Assembly (NCBI GenBank): GCA_016290175.1
Contig: JAEETD010000005.1
Location: 1-64,000 of the forward strand
Direction of reading: 5' to 3'
Length of the DNA stretch: 64,000 nt
From: Prevotella sp.
GTDB taxonomy: Bacteria; Bacteroidota; Bacteroidia; Bacteroidales; Bacteroidaceae
The position numbers and the translations under genes were made by a program. Below are positions 24,681 through 33,799 of this stretch, piece by piece. How positions within the stretch are numbered: the first letter of the stretch is position 1; every line of letters begins with the position of its first letter. The notes beneath the pieces were generated by a model that saw nothing but the letters and a program-made list of their open reading frames with translations, was not told the origin of the DNA and did not search any database.

Positions 24681-26489
24681 TTACCCTTTCTGAATGTTTG
24701 CCTTTTTGCGCTGATCGTGGTCGAGGATGGTCTTGCGCATACGCATCGACTTGGGTGTGACCTCGACGAGTTCATCCTGTTTGATGTACTCCAGGCACTC
24801 CTCCAGCGACATGACTGTCTTGGGCACGATGCGCGCCTTATCGTCAGTACCCGAGGCACGGACGTTGGTCAATTGCTTGGCCTTGCAGACATTGATCACC
24901 AGATCATTGTCATGGACATGCTCGCCCACCACCTGTCCGGCATAGACATCCTCACCCGGATCGATGAAGAACTTACCACGATCCTGCAGCTTATCAATAG
25001 CGTAGGCAAAGGCATTACCCGTATCCATAGAGATCATCGAACCGTTAACACGACGCTCAATCTCACCCTTATAAGGCTGGTACTCCTTGAAGCGGTGGGC
25101 CATGATGGCCTCGCCCTGGGAAGCTGTCAGCACATTGGTACGCAGACCGATGATACCGCGTGAGGGGATATTGAACTCAATATTCACGCGCTCACCCTGG
25201 TTCTCCATCGAGGTCATCTCGCCCTTACGACGGGTAACCATATCGATCATCTTCGAGGCAAATTCCTCAGGCACATTGATGGTGAGTTCCTCAACAGGCT
25301 CGTGCTTCACACCGTCAATCTCCTTATAGATCACCTGGGGCTGGCCTACCTGCAGTTCATAGCCCTCACGACGCATGGTCTCGACAAGCACAGAGAGGTG
25401 GAGCACACCACGCCCCGAGACCACCCACTTATCGGTAGAATCCTCAAACGGCTCCACCTTCAGGGCGAGGTTCTTCTCGAGTTCCTTCTCCAGACGGTCG
25501 TTGATATGGCGCGAAGTAACAAACTTACCCTCCTTACCGAAGAACGGCGAGTCGTTGATGGTGAAGAGCATCGACATAGTAGGCTCGTCGATGGCGATAG
25601 GCGGCAGCGGCTCGGGATTCTCGAGGTCGCAGATGGTGTCGCCGATTTCAAACTTGTCGAGTCCGATGACAGCACAGATGTCTCCGCAGTCAACGCTCTC
25701 AGTACGCACATGACTCATGCCCTCGAAGGTATGAAGCTCCTTGATCTTCGTCTTCTCCATCGAACCATCACGATGGGCGATGGTCACCTGCATGCCGTCC
25801 TTGAGTTGTCCGCGATGCACACGTCCCACGGCGATACGGCCCTGATAGCTCGAATAGTCAAGCGAGGTGATGAGCATCTGGGGTGTACCCTCAATCTGCT
25901 CAGGAGCCGGAATCACCTCGATGATCTTATCTAATAAATAGGTAATGTCGGTAGTAGGCTTGTTGTAGTCCTCACCCATCCAGCCGTTCTTCGCGGAGCC
26001 ATAGACCACGGGGAAATCGAGCTGGTCCTCGGTGGCATTGAGCGAGAACATGAGGTCGAACACCATCTCATACACCTCTTCAGGGCGACAGTTGGGCTTA
26101 TCCACCTTGTTCACCACCACGATGGGCTTCAGACCGATCTGGAGAGCTTTCTGCAGCACGAAGCGGGTCTGGGGCATCGGACCCTCAAAGGCATCGACGA
26201 GCAACAGACAGCCGTCGGCCATATTCAACACACGTTCCACCTCGCCACCGAAGTCGGAGTGTCCCGGGGTGTCGATGATATTGATCTTTACGCCTTTCCA
26301 GTTGATAGACACATTCTTCGAGAGAATGGTGATGCCACGCTCGCGCTCCAGGTCGTTGGCATCCAATACCTGATTGCTGAGATTCTGTCCCTCACGGAAG
26401 AGATTTCCAGCCAGCATCATCTTGTCGACGAGTGTCGTTTTACCATGGTCGACATGTGCTATAATTGCTATGTTTCTGATATCCTGCAT
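24681..26489 (-). CDS. typA: Ribosome-associated GTPase TypA/BipA
   Basis: 602 aa, normal family length. The GTPase motifs are AHVDHGKTTL (P-loop), RERGITI (switch I), DTPGHSDFGGEVERV (switch II) and NKVDKP. EF-G-like domains and the BipA-specific C-terminal domain (DLVINVCKAKQLTNVRASG, RMRKTILD) follow. It is a translation factor that binds ribosomes and supports growth under stress and at low temperature. It stands alone with its own promoter. Confidence 0.95.
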   Translation of the reverse strand: MQDIRNIAIIAHVDHGKTTLVDKMMLAGNLFREGQNLSNQVLDANDLERERGITILSKNVSINWKGVKINIIDTPGHSDFGGEVERVLNMADGCLLLVDAFEGPMPQTRFVLQKALQIGLKPIVVVNKVDKPNCRPEEVYEMVFDLMFSLNATEDQLDFPVVYGSAKNGWMGEDYNKPTTDITYLLDKIIEVIPAPEQIEGTPQMLITSLDYSSYQGRIAVGRVHRGQLKDGMQVTIAHRDGSMEKTKIKELHTFEGMSHVRTESVDCGDICAVIGLDKFEIGDTICDLENPEPLPPIAIDEPTMSMLFTINDSPFFGKEGKFVTSRHINDRLEKELEKNLALKVEPFEDSTDKWVVSGRGVLHLSVLVETMRREGYELQVGQPQVIYKEIDGVKHEPVEELTINVPEEFASKMIDMVTRRKGEMTSMENQGERVNIEFNIPSRGIIGLRTNVLTASQGEAIMAHRFKEYQPYKGEIERRVNGSMISMDTGNAFAYAIDKLQDRGKFFIDPGEDVYAGQVVGEHVHDNDLVINVCKAKQLTNVRASGTDDKARIVPKTVMSLEECLEYIKQDELVEVTPKSMRMRKTILDHDQRKKANIQKG

Positions 26490-26513
26490 ACTTATTTACT
26501 TATTTTGCGGGTG

Positions 26514-26521
26514 CAAAATTA
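26514..26521 (-). promoter_or_regulatory. -7 promoter box, TAATTTTG
   Basis: TAATTTTG on the minus strand, 24 bases before the typA start. Confidence 0.45.
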
Positions 26522-26557
26522 CAAAAAAAATGTAAAAAACGGGGTATGGAGGTAAAT

Positions 26558-26585
26558 TTTTCACTTTTCACTTTTCACTTTTCAC
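26558..26585. repeat. Heptamer array upstream of rpsO
   Basis: Four identical TTTTCAC units between typA and the rpsO promoter, just upstream of the -7 box. Confidence 0.8.
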
Positions 26586-26594
26586 TTTTTTTTG

Positions 26595-26602
26595 TACCTT
26601 TG
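26595..26602 (+). promoter_or_regulatory. -7 promoter box of rpsO, TACCTTTG
   Basis: TACCTTTG starts an rpsO leader of about 105 bases. The leader has complementary words (TTTCGG, CCGG) and could fold, as S15 leaders often do for autoregulation; the fold itself was not tested. Confidence 0.55.
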
Positions 26603-26713
26603 CAGCCGCATTTCGGAAAATCCGGAGCATTTGACGACGTAAACCGGCTGGTGATTAGGCAGGAGAGGCGTCCGAAAGATGTATATGCAAACAACATTTA
26701 ATCACTTTAAATT

Positions 26714-26983
26714 ATGTATTTAGACAAAGCAAAGAAAGAGGAAATCTTCGGTAAGTATGGTAAGGGAACCACAGATACCGGTTCTGCAGAGGCTCAGATC
26801 GCCCTGTTCAGCTATCGAATCTCTCACCTGACCGAGCACCTGAAGAAGAATCACAAGGACCACGCAACAGCCCGTTCACTGACCATGCTGGTTGGTAAGC
26901 GTCGTAAGTTGCTGAAGTACCTCTACAATAACGACATCAATCGTTATCGTGCCATCATCAAGGCTCTCGGACTGAGAAAGTAA
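26714..26983 (+). CDS. rpsO: 30S ribosomal protein S15
   Basis: 89 aa, full length. The sequence has the S15 signature TGSAEAQIALFSYRISHLTEHLK and the C-terminal RRKLLKYLYNNDINRYRAIIKALGLR. It binds the central domain of 16S rRNA early in 30S assembly. Monocistronic: its own promoter lies about 110 bases upstream and a terminator follows within 11 bases. Confidence 0.97.
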   Translation: MYLDKAKKEEIFGKYGKGTTDTGSAEAQIALFSYRISHLTEHLKKNHKDHATARSLTMLVGKRRKLLKYLYNNDINRYRAIIKALGLRK

Positions 26984-26993
26984 CAAACAAACA

Positions 26994-27020
26994 TAAAGGC
27001 TCGCAATTAGCGAGCCTTTA
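26994..27020. terminator. Bidirectional terminator, rpsO / GH28
   Basis: Perfect 11-bp stem TAAAGGCTCGC / GCGAGCCTTTA with a 5-base loop, with T-rich sequence on both sides. The stop codon of the pectinase lies in the loop, so it serves both converging genes. Confidence 0.88.
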
Positions 27021-28488
27021 TTATTTGTACCTTCTCCTTGCTGATGTTTACACAATTCGTAAACTCCGCATCCTTATCAGCATGGATGGTGATGTTTTTC
27101 AGGATGATGCGATCGATGGGCATCTCGGGGAGTCCGTTAAACTCCATAGCCCTGCCTGCATGACTGCACACCACGTTCTCGATATTGATATTGCGGAAGA
27201 TGGGCGTCGTCTCATCCACCTTCACTTTCGTCGTGTTGTCGGGATGATCGCCGTCGGCCAGCATCTCTGCCACCGACTTCCCACCATAATACATATTAAA
27301 GGAAATAGCATCAGTGGCGATGTCCATCATCGAGATGTCGTTGATATAGATATTCTCCACGATACCGCCACGACCACGCTTTGACTTGAAGCGCAGCCCC
27401 ACGTCAGTGCCGAGGAACTGGCAGTTCTGCACCTTGAAGTTGCGCACGCCTCCGCTCATCTCCGAGCCTACGACGAAGCCTCCATGCCCGGCAAAGACCG
27501 TACAACCGTCAACCACCACATTCTCACAGGGAATGCCACGCTTGCGTCCGTCAGCATCCTTACCGCTCTTGATGCAGATGCCATCGTCGCCAGCATCAAA
27601 CTTCGAATTGACGATCAGCGCGTTCTTACACGACTCCAGATCGAGGGCATCGCCATTCTGCGCATAGTCGGGATTACGCACCAGCACCTGATCGATGATA
27701 ATGTTCTCGCACATCAGCGGATGGATGTTCCAAGCCGGGGAGTTCTGGAAGATGACGCCCTGCAGCAGCACGTTCTTACAGTTGACGAGGCTCACCATCA
27801 CAGGACGAAGGAAACGCTTGATGCTGTTCCACTCGGCATCGGTACGGGCTGCGGGCACATTCATATTAGCCCCCTGCTCGCCCTTGGCATAGCCCTCTGA
27901 AGGAACCCAGTAGTCTTTCTTCAGCTCGACGCTGCCAGGAACAGCCAGCATCCGTTTCCAATGGGCATCGGTCACCTTGGCCCTCTTCACAGGACGCCAG
28001 TATTCGCCGTTACCGTCGATGGCTCCCTTACCGGTAATGGAGATGTTCGTGCAACCATTAGCGGAGAGAGGCGACTGGCACCGACGGGTGTCCAATCCCT
28101 CGAACGAGGTATTGATGAGAGGATAGAGTGTCTCGTCGGCAGCGAACTTGATGACGGCCCCCATCTCCAGATGGAGGTCGATGTTGCTCTTCAGCTGGAT
28201 AGGACCCGTGAACCACACGCCAGCAGGCACGATGAGGTGTCCGCCACCTATAGTGACAAGCGCATCGACAGCCTTGGCAAAAGCCTCAGTACAAAGCTTC
28301 TGACCCGTGGGATCAGCGCCATAATCGGTGAGGATGACATTTGCATCAGGAATGACAGGGGCCTTGACCTCAGGCATAGCGAAAGGCAGGTTCTCGGTAT
28401 ACTTCTTGTAGGGATTCTGTGCGTTCAGGCATAAGAGCGCTGAAAGACAGAATAGCAGACAAACAGTTTTTTTAATTTCCATTTTCAT
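27007..28488 (-). CDS. Glycoside hydrolase family 28 (pectinase)
   Basis: 493 aa. A signal peptide (to about residue 23) is followed by a right-handed parallel beta-helix. The GH28 active site is visible: NGDALD, AGDDGICIKSG with the paired Asp, GHGGFVVGSEMSGG with the His, and RFKSKRGRGG. These enzymes hydrolyse galacturonan or rhamnogalacturonan in pectin; exo or endo action cannot be told. Lack of a lipobox suggests a periplasmic location. It sits alone between rpsO and the folK operon, not in an evident polysaccharide utilisation locus. Confidence 0.9.
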   Translation of the reverse strand: MKMEIKKTVCLLFCLSALLCLNAQNPYKKYTENLPFAMPEVKAPVIPDANVILTDYGADPTGQKLCTEAFAKAVDALVTIGGGHLIVPAGVWFTGPIQLKSNIDLHLEMGAVIKFAADETLYPLINTSFEGLDTRRCQSPLSANGCTNISITGKGAIDGNGEYWRPVKRAKVTDAHWKRMLAVPGSVELKKDYWVPSEGYAKGEQGANMNVPAARTDAEWNSIKRFLRPVMVSLVNCKNVLLQGVIFQNSPAWNIHPLMCENIIIDQVLVRNPDYAQNGDALDLESCKNALIVNSKFDAGDDGICIKSGKDADGRKRGIPCENVVVDGCTVFAGHGGFVVGSEMSGGVRNFKVQNCQFLGTDVGLRFKSKRGRGGIVENIYINDISMMDIATDAISFNMYYGGKSVAEMLADGDHPDNTTKVKVDETTPIFRNINIENVVCSHAGRAMEFNGLPEMPIDRIILKNITIHADKDAEFTNCVNISKEKVQIIKAR

Positions 28489-28513
28489 TTGCTTTAGTTC
28501 TGATTAGTTTGTA

Positions 28514-28972
28514 TTATTGTTGGATTTCCTTCAGGGGGATCATCACGAAGTCTCGCTGTTGCATGAGCGGATGAGGGATCTTCAGGTCGGGCTCGTCGAC
28601 GGTGAGATCGTCATAGAGCAGAATGTCGATGTCGATAGGACGGTCCTTGTAGAATGTAGAGTGTAGAGTGAAGAGTGAAGAGTCTTTGCGACGTGTGGCG
28701 TGGGCCTTGGTCTTACCCAGTTCGCGCTCAATCTTCTGAGTGGCTTTGAGCACTTCGCGGGGGGTGAGGGTGGTCTCGCAGAGAATGACAGCATTCAGGA
28801 ATGCGTTCCTGGACTGGAATCCCCAAGGCTCGGTCTCGATGAATGAAGAGCGTCGGACAACATCACCTACTCTTTCATTAATCAGGGCGATGGATTGCTC
28901 GAGATAGGCGTTTCTGTCGCCGAGATTACTCCCCAGCCCTAAATAAACCTTATGCCTCCCCCCACCTTTCAC
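28514..28972 (-). CDS. folK: Hydroxymethyldihydropterin pyrophosphokinase
   Basis: 152 aa. The family start KVYLGLGSNLGDR and the conserved FIETEPWGF, FLNAVI and DIDILLYDD are all present. It transfers pyrophosphate to 6-hydroxymethyl-7,8-dihydropterin in folate synthesis. A five-unit heptamer array (28650-28684) is read in frame as DSSLFTLHSTFYK just before the conserved RPIDIDILLY, an insert in a loop that carries short sequence in most homologues. The start is a GTG at 28972 within another heptamer array, and no ATG is available, so the exact N-terminus is uncertain. Last gene of the ftsX-uppP-truB-queA operon. Confidence 0.9.
   Translation of the reverse strand: MKGGGRHKVYLGLGSNLGDRNAYLEQSIALINERVGDVVRRSSFIETEPWGFQSRNAFLNAVILCETTLTPREVLKATQKIERELGKTKAHATRRKDSSLFTLHSTFYKDRPIDIDILLYDDLTVDEPDLKIPHPLMQQRDFVMIPLKEIQQ
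28650..28684. repeat. Heptamer array inside folK
   Basis: Five 7-base units: TAGAATG, TAGAGTG, TAGAGTG, AAGAGTG, AAGAGTC. Thirty-five bases that keep the reading frame open on the minus strand. Confidence 0.85.
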
Positions 28973-28993
28973 TTCTCACTTTTCACTTCTCAG
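28966..28993. repeat. Heptamer array, folK/queA junction
   Basis: Units CTTTCAC, TTCTCAC, TTTTCAC, TTCTCAG. They include the GTG start of folK and the queA stop. Confidence 0.75.
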
Positions 28994-30108
28994 TCATCCA
29001 GTATCAGCATCGCGTCGCCGAAGCAGCCGAACTTATACTCCAGACTGACGGCCTGCCTGTATGCCTCATACACGAGGTCGTAGCCACCAAAGGAGCACTC
29101 CGTCATCATCATCGTCGATTCAGGATGATAGAAATTACCGATCATGGCATTCGACAGACCGAATTCATAGGGCGGGAAGATAAACTTATTGGTCCATCCG
29201 TCAAACTCCTTCAGCAGTCCGTCGGTACCCACTGATGTCTCTGTGGCACGTGCCGTACTGACGCCCACCACACAGACGCGATGGCCCTCTTCCTTGGTCT
29301 TGTTCACAATGTCACAGGCCTCCTTCTTGATGATTACCTGCTCAGAGTTCATCTTATGCTTCGTCAGGTCCTCCACCTCGATGGAGTCGAAGTTGCCCAA
29401 GCCGCAGTGCAGGGTGATATAGGCAAAGTTGATGCCCTTGATCTCCATGCGCTTCATCAGCTCACGACTGAAGTGCAGGCCTGTTGACGGGGCCGTGACA
29501 GCACCCTCGTTACGGGCATAGATGGTCTGGAACAGTTCCATATCCTCCTCCGTAGCCGCACGCTTGTCGACGATATACCTGGGCAGCGGTGCAGAACCGA
29601 GGGCGAACAGTTCTTTCTTAAACTCATCGTGCGGACAGTCGTAGAGGAATCTGAGCGTACGTCCGCGACTGGTGGTATTGTCGATGACCTCCGCCACCAT
29701 CGGGCCGTCCTCCTCGAAGAAGAGCTTGTTGCCGATACGGATCTTACGGGCGGGCTCCACGAGCACATCCCACAGGCGCAGCTCCTCGTTGAGCTCGCGC
29801 AGCAGGAACACCTCAATCTTGGCATCGGTCTTCTCCTTGGTACCGTACAGACGGGCGGGGAACACCTGCGTATCGTTGAAGATAAAGGTATCGTTCTCGT
29901 CGAAGTAGTCGAGCACATTGCGGAAGTCGAGGAATACGGGCTTTCCCTCCTCGTCTTTCATATCCTCTCCGTTCTCATCTTTCTTGGTGGTCTCGATACG
30001 CTCACTCTTACGGTGAATCACCATCAGACGACATTCATCACGATGATAACTAGGCTCAAGGGCCACCAGACTCTCAGGTAGTTTGAATTTAAATTGCGAT
30101 AATTTCAT
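28990..30108 (-). CDS. queA: tRNA preQ1(34) ribosyltransferase-isomerase
   Basis: 372 aa. It begins KLSQFKFKLPESLVALEP and has FNDTQVFPARLYGTK, GAVTAPSTGLHFSREL and THCGLGNF-like TLHCGLGNFDSIEVEDL, all hallmarks of QueA. It transfers the ribosyl part of S-adenosylmethionine to preQ1 at the tRNA wobble position to form epoxyqueuosine. A charged insert near residues 40-60 (DENGEDMKDEEGK) is longer than in enteric enzymes. Located between truB and folK in one operon. Confidence 0.95.
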   Translation of the reverse strand: MKLSQFKFKLPESLVALEPSYHRDECRLMVIHRKSERIETTKKDENGEDMKDEEGKPVFLDFRNVLDYFDENDTFIFNDTQVFPARLYGTKEKTDAKIEVFLLRELNEELRLWDVLVEPARKIRIGNKLFFEEDGPMVAEVIDNTTSRGRTLRFLYDCPHDEFKKELFALGSAPLPRYIVDKRAATEEDMELFQTIYARNEGAVTAPSTGLHFSRELMKRMEIKGINFAYITLHCGLGNFDSIEVEDLTKHKMNSEQVIIKKEACDIVNKTKEEGHRVCVVGVSTARATETSVGTDGLLKEFDGWTNKFIFPPYEFGLSNAMIGNFYHPESTMMMTECSFGGYDLVYEAYRQAVSLEYKFGCFGDAMLILDD

Positions 30109-30117
30109 ATGTTATAC

Positions 30118-30145
30118 TATTCACTATTCACTGTTCACTATTCAC
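30118..30145. repeat. Heptamer array, queA/truB junction
   Basis: Units TATTCAC, TATTCAC, TGTTCAC, TATTCAC. They encode the last codons of truB and form the leader of queA. Confidence 0.8.
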
Positions 30146-30832
30146 TTCTCTCTCCAGCCATGCGGGAAACTCATCAAACGTCAGGCAGTCCTCGATACGG
30201 ACATCGCCCACACGGGTTCTGCAGAGCGCCGTCAGAAAGGCCCCGCTCCCAAGGGCACTGCCGATATCCCTCGCCAGCGAACGGATATAAGTGCCTTTGC
30301 CACACACCACACGGATTGACATCTGCATTGTGGCAGGATCAAAAGCCGTCAGCTCGATCTCATCGATGTGGATGGGCTTGGGAGCCAGTTCCACATCCCG
30401 CCCCTTACGCGCCAGCTCATAAGCCCTGTCGCCAGCCACCATACAGGCAGAATAGAGCGGCGGACGCTGCATGATATCGCCCACGAACTGCGGCAGTGTC
30501 TGCTCTATCAGCTCCCGGGTGATATGACGCGTGGGATAGGTATAGTCTACGGTGTGCTCACGGTCGTAGCTGGCCGTAGTGGCACCCAGCTGAAGCGTGG
30601 CGGTATACTCCTTCGTATGCAGCTGCAAAGCCTCGATGTTCTTCGTCATCTTGCCCGTACAGAGTATCAGCACCCCCGTGGCCAGAGGGTCGAGTGTGCC
30701 GGCATGCCCCATCTTCACCCGCTTCACGTGCAGACGTTTCGACACGAGATAGCGGATATGCGCCAATGCCCCAAAGCTCGACATGCGATAGGGCTTGTTG
30801 ATATAGATGAGGGCACCTTCCTGGAAATTCAT
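30128..30832 (-). CDS. truB: tRNA pseudouridine(55) synthase
   Basis: 234 aa. The catalytic Asp is in [16 protein letters not shown] (about residues 40-55), followed by [18 protein letters not shown] and the late [18 protein letters not shown]. It isomerises U55 in the T-loop of tRNAs. The last residues (VNSEQ) come from a heptamer array, so the natural C-terminus may have been extended. Its ATG abuts the uppP stop codon. Confidence 0.95.
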   Translation of the reverse strand: MNFQEGALIYINKPYRMSSFGALAHIRYLVSKRLHVKRVKMGHAGTLDPLATGVLILCTGKMTKNIEALQLHTKEYTATLQLGATTASYDREHTVDYTYPTRHITRELIEQTLPQFVGDIMQRPPLYSACMVAGDRAYELARKGRDVELAPKPIHIDEIELTAFDPATMQMSIRVVCGKGTYIRSLARDIGSALGSGAFLTALCRTRVGDVRIEDCLTFDEFPAWLEREVNSEQ

Positions 30833-31690
30833 TTAGTCGACCATTGCGAGTGAATGACCCGTCAGCAGCAATAGGATGATGATACCGCCAACAATGATAC
30901 GGTAGATACCGAAGGCCTTGAAGCCGTATTTCGTAAGGAAATCCACAAACCACTTCATGGCCAGCAGCGCCACGATGAAGGCCACCACACAGCCTAAGAT
31001 CAGCATCGTGATGTTATGCGATGTGGCCCACGACGCATCTTCCTTCAGCAGATCGAGCAGATCCAGAAACGTAGCACCCGCCATCGTAGGAACGGCCAGG
31101 AAGAACGAGAACTCTGCAGCGCGCTTGCGGGTCAGCCCTTGTGCCATACCGCCAACGATGGTAGCCATCGAGCGCGACACACCGGGAATCACCGAGATAC
31201 ACTGGAAGAGACCGATGTTGAAGGCCCGCTTCTCAGTCACCTTGTTGCTGTCAGACCCCTTGTTGAATATCTTGTCACAATACAGCATGAAGATACCGCC
31301 CACCACCAGCATGATGGCTACCACCTCCACACTGTCGAGCAACCAGTCGAGCAAGCCCGACTTCTTCGCCAGCAGGCCGATGACCACAGCAGGAATGACA
31401 CCCACGATAAGGAGCCAATAGAAGTAATACTTGTGCCTGAGTTTTTGCCACCAGGTAAAGGCCATGGGGTCTGGCGTGTTGTCAAACTGGAAGAAGCGCT
31501 TCCAATAGAGGCACACCACCGACAGGATGGCACCAAACTGTATGATAAACGTGAAGGCATGCACAAAGGGATCACCCTGAGGAACGCCCAGAAGATTCTG
31601 TGTGATGATCATGTGCCCGGTGGAAGAGACAGGCAGGAACTCCGTCAGTCCCTCTACGATGGCAATAATAATGGTTTCAATCCAATCCAT
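30833..31690 (-). CDS. uppP: Undecaprenyl-diphosphate phosphatase
   Basis: 285 aa, eight predicted membrane helices. The catalytic signature EGLTEFLPVSSTGHM is at about residues 14-28 and the second motif PGVSRSMATIVGGM near 165-180. It recycles the lipid carrier for peptidoglycan and O-antigen by removing a phosphate. Part of the conserved order ftsX, DUF3098, uppP, truB. Confidence 0.95.
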   Translation of the reverse strand: MDWIETIIIAIVEGLTEFLPVSSTGHMIITQNLLGVPQGDPFVHAFTFIIQFGAILSVVCLYWKRFFQFDNTPDPMAFTWWQKLRHKYYFYWLLIVGVIPAVVIGLLAKKSGLLDWLLDSVEVVAIMLVVGGIFMLYCDKIFNKGSDSNKVTEKRAFNIGLFQCISVIPGVSRSMATIVGGMAQGLTRKRAAEFSFFLAVPTMAGATFLDLLDLLKEDASWATSHNITMLILGCVVAFIVALLAMKWFVDFLTKYGFKAFGIYRIIVGGIIILLLLTGHSLAMVD

Positions 31691-31696
31691 AACGCC

Positions 31697-31936
31697 TTAT
31701 TCCTTCTCTCCTTTCTCCTTTGGTTTGCGCATCACGGCATAGATCATCGACACAAAGCCGAACAGGCACACCACAGGTGCCACCTTGATACGACGTACAC
31801 TGAAGATATCGGGCTCATACACCGTATCACTCGAACCGGGACCGGTCATCAGCAGAAAACCGATCACCACGATCAACATCCCCGCTGCCAGCAGGATGTA
31901 ATTCACTTTATCAAATGCAAAATCTCTCTTATTCAT
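31697..31936 (-). CDS. DUF3098 membrane protein
   Basis: 79 aa with two membrane helices (about 13-32 and 50-70) and a basic, Lys/Glu-rich C-terminus. The pattern DKVNYILLAAGMLIVVIGFLLMTG and the position between ftsX and uppP identify DUF3098. Role unknown; the fixed neighbourhood suggests a link with cell division or cell-wall lipid cycling. Confidence 0.88.
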   Translation of the reverse strand: MNKRDFAFDKVNYILLAAGMLIVVIGFLLMTGPGSSDTVYEPDIFSVRRIKVAPVVCLFGFVSMIYAVMRKPKEKGEKE

Positions 31937-31978
31937 TATTCACTTTTCACTATTCACTATTCACTGTTCACTATTCAC
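31937..31978. repeat. Heptamer array, DUF3098/ftsX junction
   Basis: Six 7-base units, mostly TATTCAC with TTTTCAC and TGTTCAC variants, fill the whole junction between ftsX and the DUF3098 gene. Confidence 0.85.
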
Positions 31979-32856
31979 TAGATCTTATAAAGATCTCCCG
32001 CCTTCATCTTCAGGAACCTGTTCACGGAATACCAGGTACAGAACACCGTGATGATCAGTCCGAACAGCAATACAGCCACGGCGGTGATCACGAGTTCTTT
32101 CCAGGTGATGATGTTCAGGATGTTCGGCTCGAAGGTGTAGAGCGCATACACACCCCCACCCAGCACAGCTATGGCCAGCAGGGCAGCGATGATGCCCACA
32201 GCCACGGCCTGACGCATAAACGGTCGGCGGATAAAGCCCCACGAGGCACCCACCAGCTTCATCGTGTGGATGAGAAACCGACGGGAATAGACGCTCAGGC
32301 GCACCGTGTTGTTGATGAGCGAGAACGAGACGAAGGTCAGCAGCACTGCCAGCACAAACAGGATGAAGTTCATCCTGCCCAGGTTCATGTTCACATTGTC
32401 CATCAGGTCCTCCTGATAGGCCACATCCGTCACCTTTGGATTCTTCTGCAACTCGTAGACAATCCATTTCAGCGAGTCGCGGTTGGCATAGTCCGACTTC
32501 AGCTGCAGCTCCAGCGTAGCCACAAAGGGGTTGGCCCCCAGAAATTCCGAGGGGTCGGAGCCCATGGCCTCAGTCTGCTCCTTCAGAGCCTGATCCTTAC
32601 TGACATAGTCGATGTTACGGGAGTAGGGACGGTGATACAAGTCGCGACAAAGCCGCTTGGCCTCGTTCACGCTTACATCGTCACCCAGCATAACGGTCAC
32701 CGTGAGGTTCTCCTTCACCCATGCCGACAGGTTACGCGATGTCAGCACGGAGAACACAATGATACCCAACAGCACCAGCACCATGGCTGTACTGATACAC
32801 AAGGTGACCCACTGCACACCACGCCGGCTGCCAGTCTTCTTCTTGCGTTTTTTCAT
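31978..32856 (-). CDS. ftsX: Cell division permease-like FtsX
   Basis: 292 aa. A short basic N-terminus (KKRKKKTGSRRG) leads to TM1 (about 18-38), then an extracytoplasmic domain, then three more helices; late LVGASWGFIRRPFM fits the FtsX C-terminal domain. With FtsE it forms an ABC-type complex that activates peptidoglycan hydrolases at the septum. No ftsE is in the window. First gene of the operon running to folK. Confidence 0.9.
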   Translation of the reverse strand: MKKRKKKTGSRRGVQWVTLCISTAMVLVLLGIIVFSVLTSRNLSAWVKENLTVTVMLGDDVSVNEAKRLCRDLYHRPYSRNIDYVSKDQALKEQTEAMGSDPSEFLGANPFVATLELQLKSDYANRDSLKWIVYELQKNPKVTDVAYQEDLMDNVNMNLGRMNFILFVLAVLLTFVSFSLINNTVRLSVYSRRFLIHTMKLVGASWGFIRRPFMRQAVAVGIIAALLAIAVLGGGVYALYTFEPNILNIITWKELVITAVAVLLFGLIITVFCTWYSVNRFLKMKAGDLYKI

Positions 32857-32889
32857 TTACTTTACGTACGTAAAATTTGAATTCGGGTG

Positions 32890-32897
32890 CAAAGATA
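32890..32897 (-). promoter_or_regulatory. -7 promoter box, TATCTTTG
   Basis: TATCTTTG on the minus strand, 33 bases before the ftsX ATG. Probable promoter of the six-gene operon. Confidence 0.55.
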
Positions 32898-32934
32898 CAA
32901 TAAATAATTGAAAATTATTCGGGCGGCAGCAAAT

Positions 32935-32962
32935 TTTTCACTTTTCACTGTTCACTTTTCAC
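32935..32962. repeat. Heptamer array before radical SAM gene
   Basis: Units TTTTCAC, TTTTCAC, TGTTCAC, TTTTCAC between two divergent promoters. Confidence 0.8.
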
Positions 32963-32971
32963 TTAATTTAT

Positions 32972-32979
32972 TACCTTTG
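32972..32979 (+). promoter_or_regulatory. -7 promoter box, TACCTTTG
   Basis: TACCTTTG ends 8 bases before the ATG of the radical SAM gene, so the transcript is expected to be leaderless or nearly so. Confidence 0.55.
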
Positions 32980-32987
32980 CACCCATT

Positions 32988-33764
32988 ATGAGTACAATTA
33001 TCTATCCATCGCCCATCTTCGGGCCCGTTCACAGCCGCCGACTGGGCATTTCCCTCGGCATCAACCTCATGCCTGCCGACGGTAAGATCTGCACCTTCAA
33101 CTGCATCTACTGTGAGTGTGGTCTCAACGAAGACCACCGCCCTGCCCTGCCCCGTCCTTCGCGGGAGCTTGTAGCCCAAAAGCTGGAGACCAAGCTGCAG
33201 GAGATGGCTGCCGAAGGCCAGCTGCCCGATGTGCTGACCTTTGCAGGCAATGGCGAGCCCACCTGTCATCCCCACTTTGCGGAGATCATCGACGACACCA
33301 TCCGCCTGCGCAATCAGTATTGTCCCAACGCCAAGGTGTCAGTACTGAGCAATTCCACCATGATCCACCATCAGAAAGTGCACGATGCCCTGATGCGTGT
33401 CGACAACAATATCCTCAAGCTCGACACCGTCGACCCTATATATATTAATAAGGTAGACCAGCCCGTCATTCCCTACGATGTCAATACCGTCATCGAGCGT
33501 CTGAAAGCCTTCCAGGGGCATGTGATTATCCAGACCATGTTTATGAGGGGACAGAGCGGTGACGCGTCCATCGACAATACCGGTGAGGCGTTTGTCGGAC
33601 CGTGGCTGGAGGCTGTGAAGGAGATTGCGCCCCAGCAGGTCATGATCTACACCATCGACCGCGAGACGCCCACCCAAGGCCTCCTCAAAGCTACCCCCGC
33701 CCAACTCGACCAGATCCGCGACCGCGTCATCGCCCTCGGCATCCCCTGCACCGCCTCCTACTAA
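32988..33764 (+). CDS. Radical SAM protein
   Basis: 258 aa. The iron-sulfur cluster motif is CTFNCIYC (about residues 36-43) and the glycine-rich SAM segment FAGNGEPT follows near residue 85. The opening FGPVHSRRLGISLGIN is typical of the small cytosolic subgroup resembling Elp3/MoaA-like enzymes of unknown substrate. It sits by itself upstream of a DUF4153 gene. No peptide substrate gene is adjacent. Confidence 0.88.
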   Translation: MSTIIYPSPIFGPVHSRRLGISLGINLMPADGKICTFNCIYCECGLNEDHRPALPRPSRELVAQKLETKLQEMAAEGQLPDVLTFAGNGEPTCHPHFAEIIDDTIRLRNQYCPNAKVSVLSNSTMIHHQKVHDALMRVDNNILKLDTVDPIYINKVDQPVIPYDVNTVIERLKAFQGHVIIQTMFMRGQSGDASIDNTGEAFVGPWLEAVKEIAPQQVMIYTIDRETPTQGLLKATPAQLDQIRDRVIALGIPCTASY

Positions 33765-33799
33765 AAATATGTGTATTGGTACTAAAATAATGGATTGCG

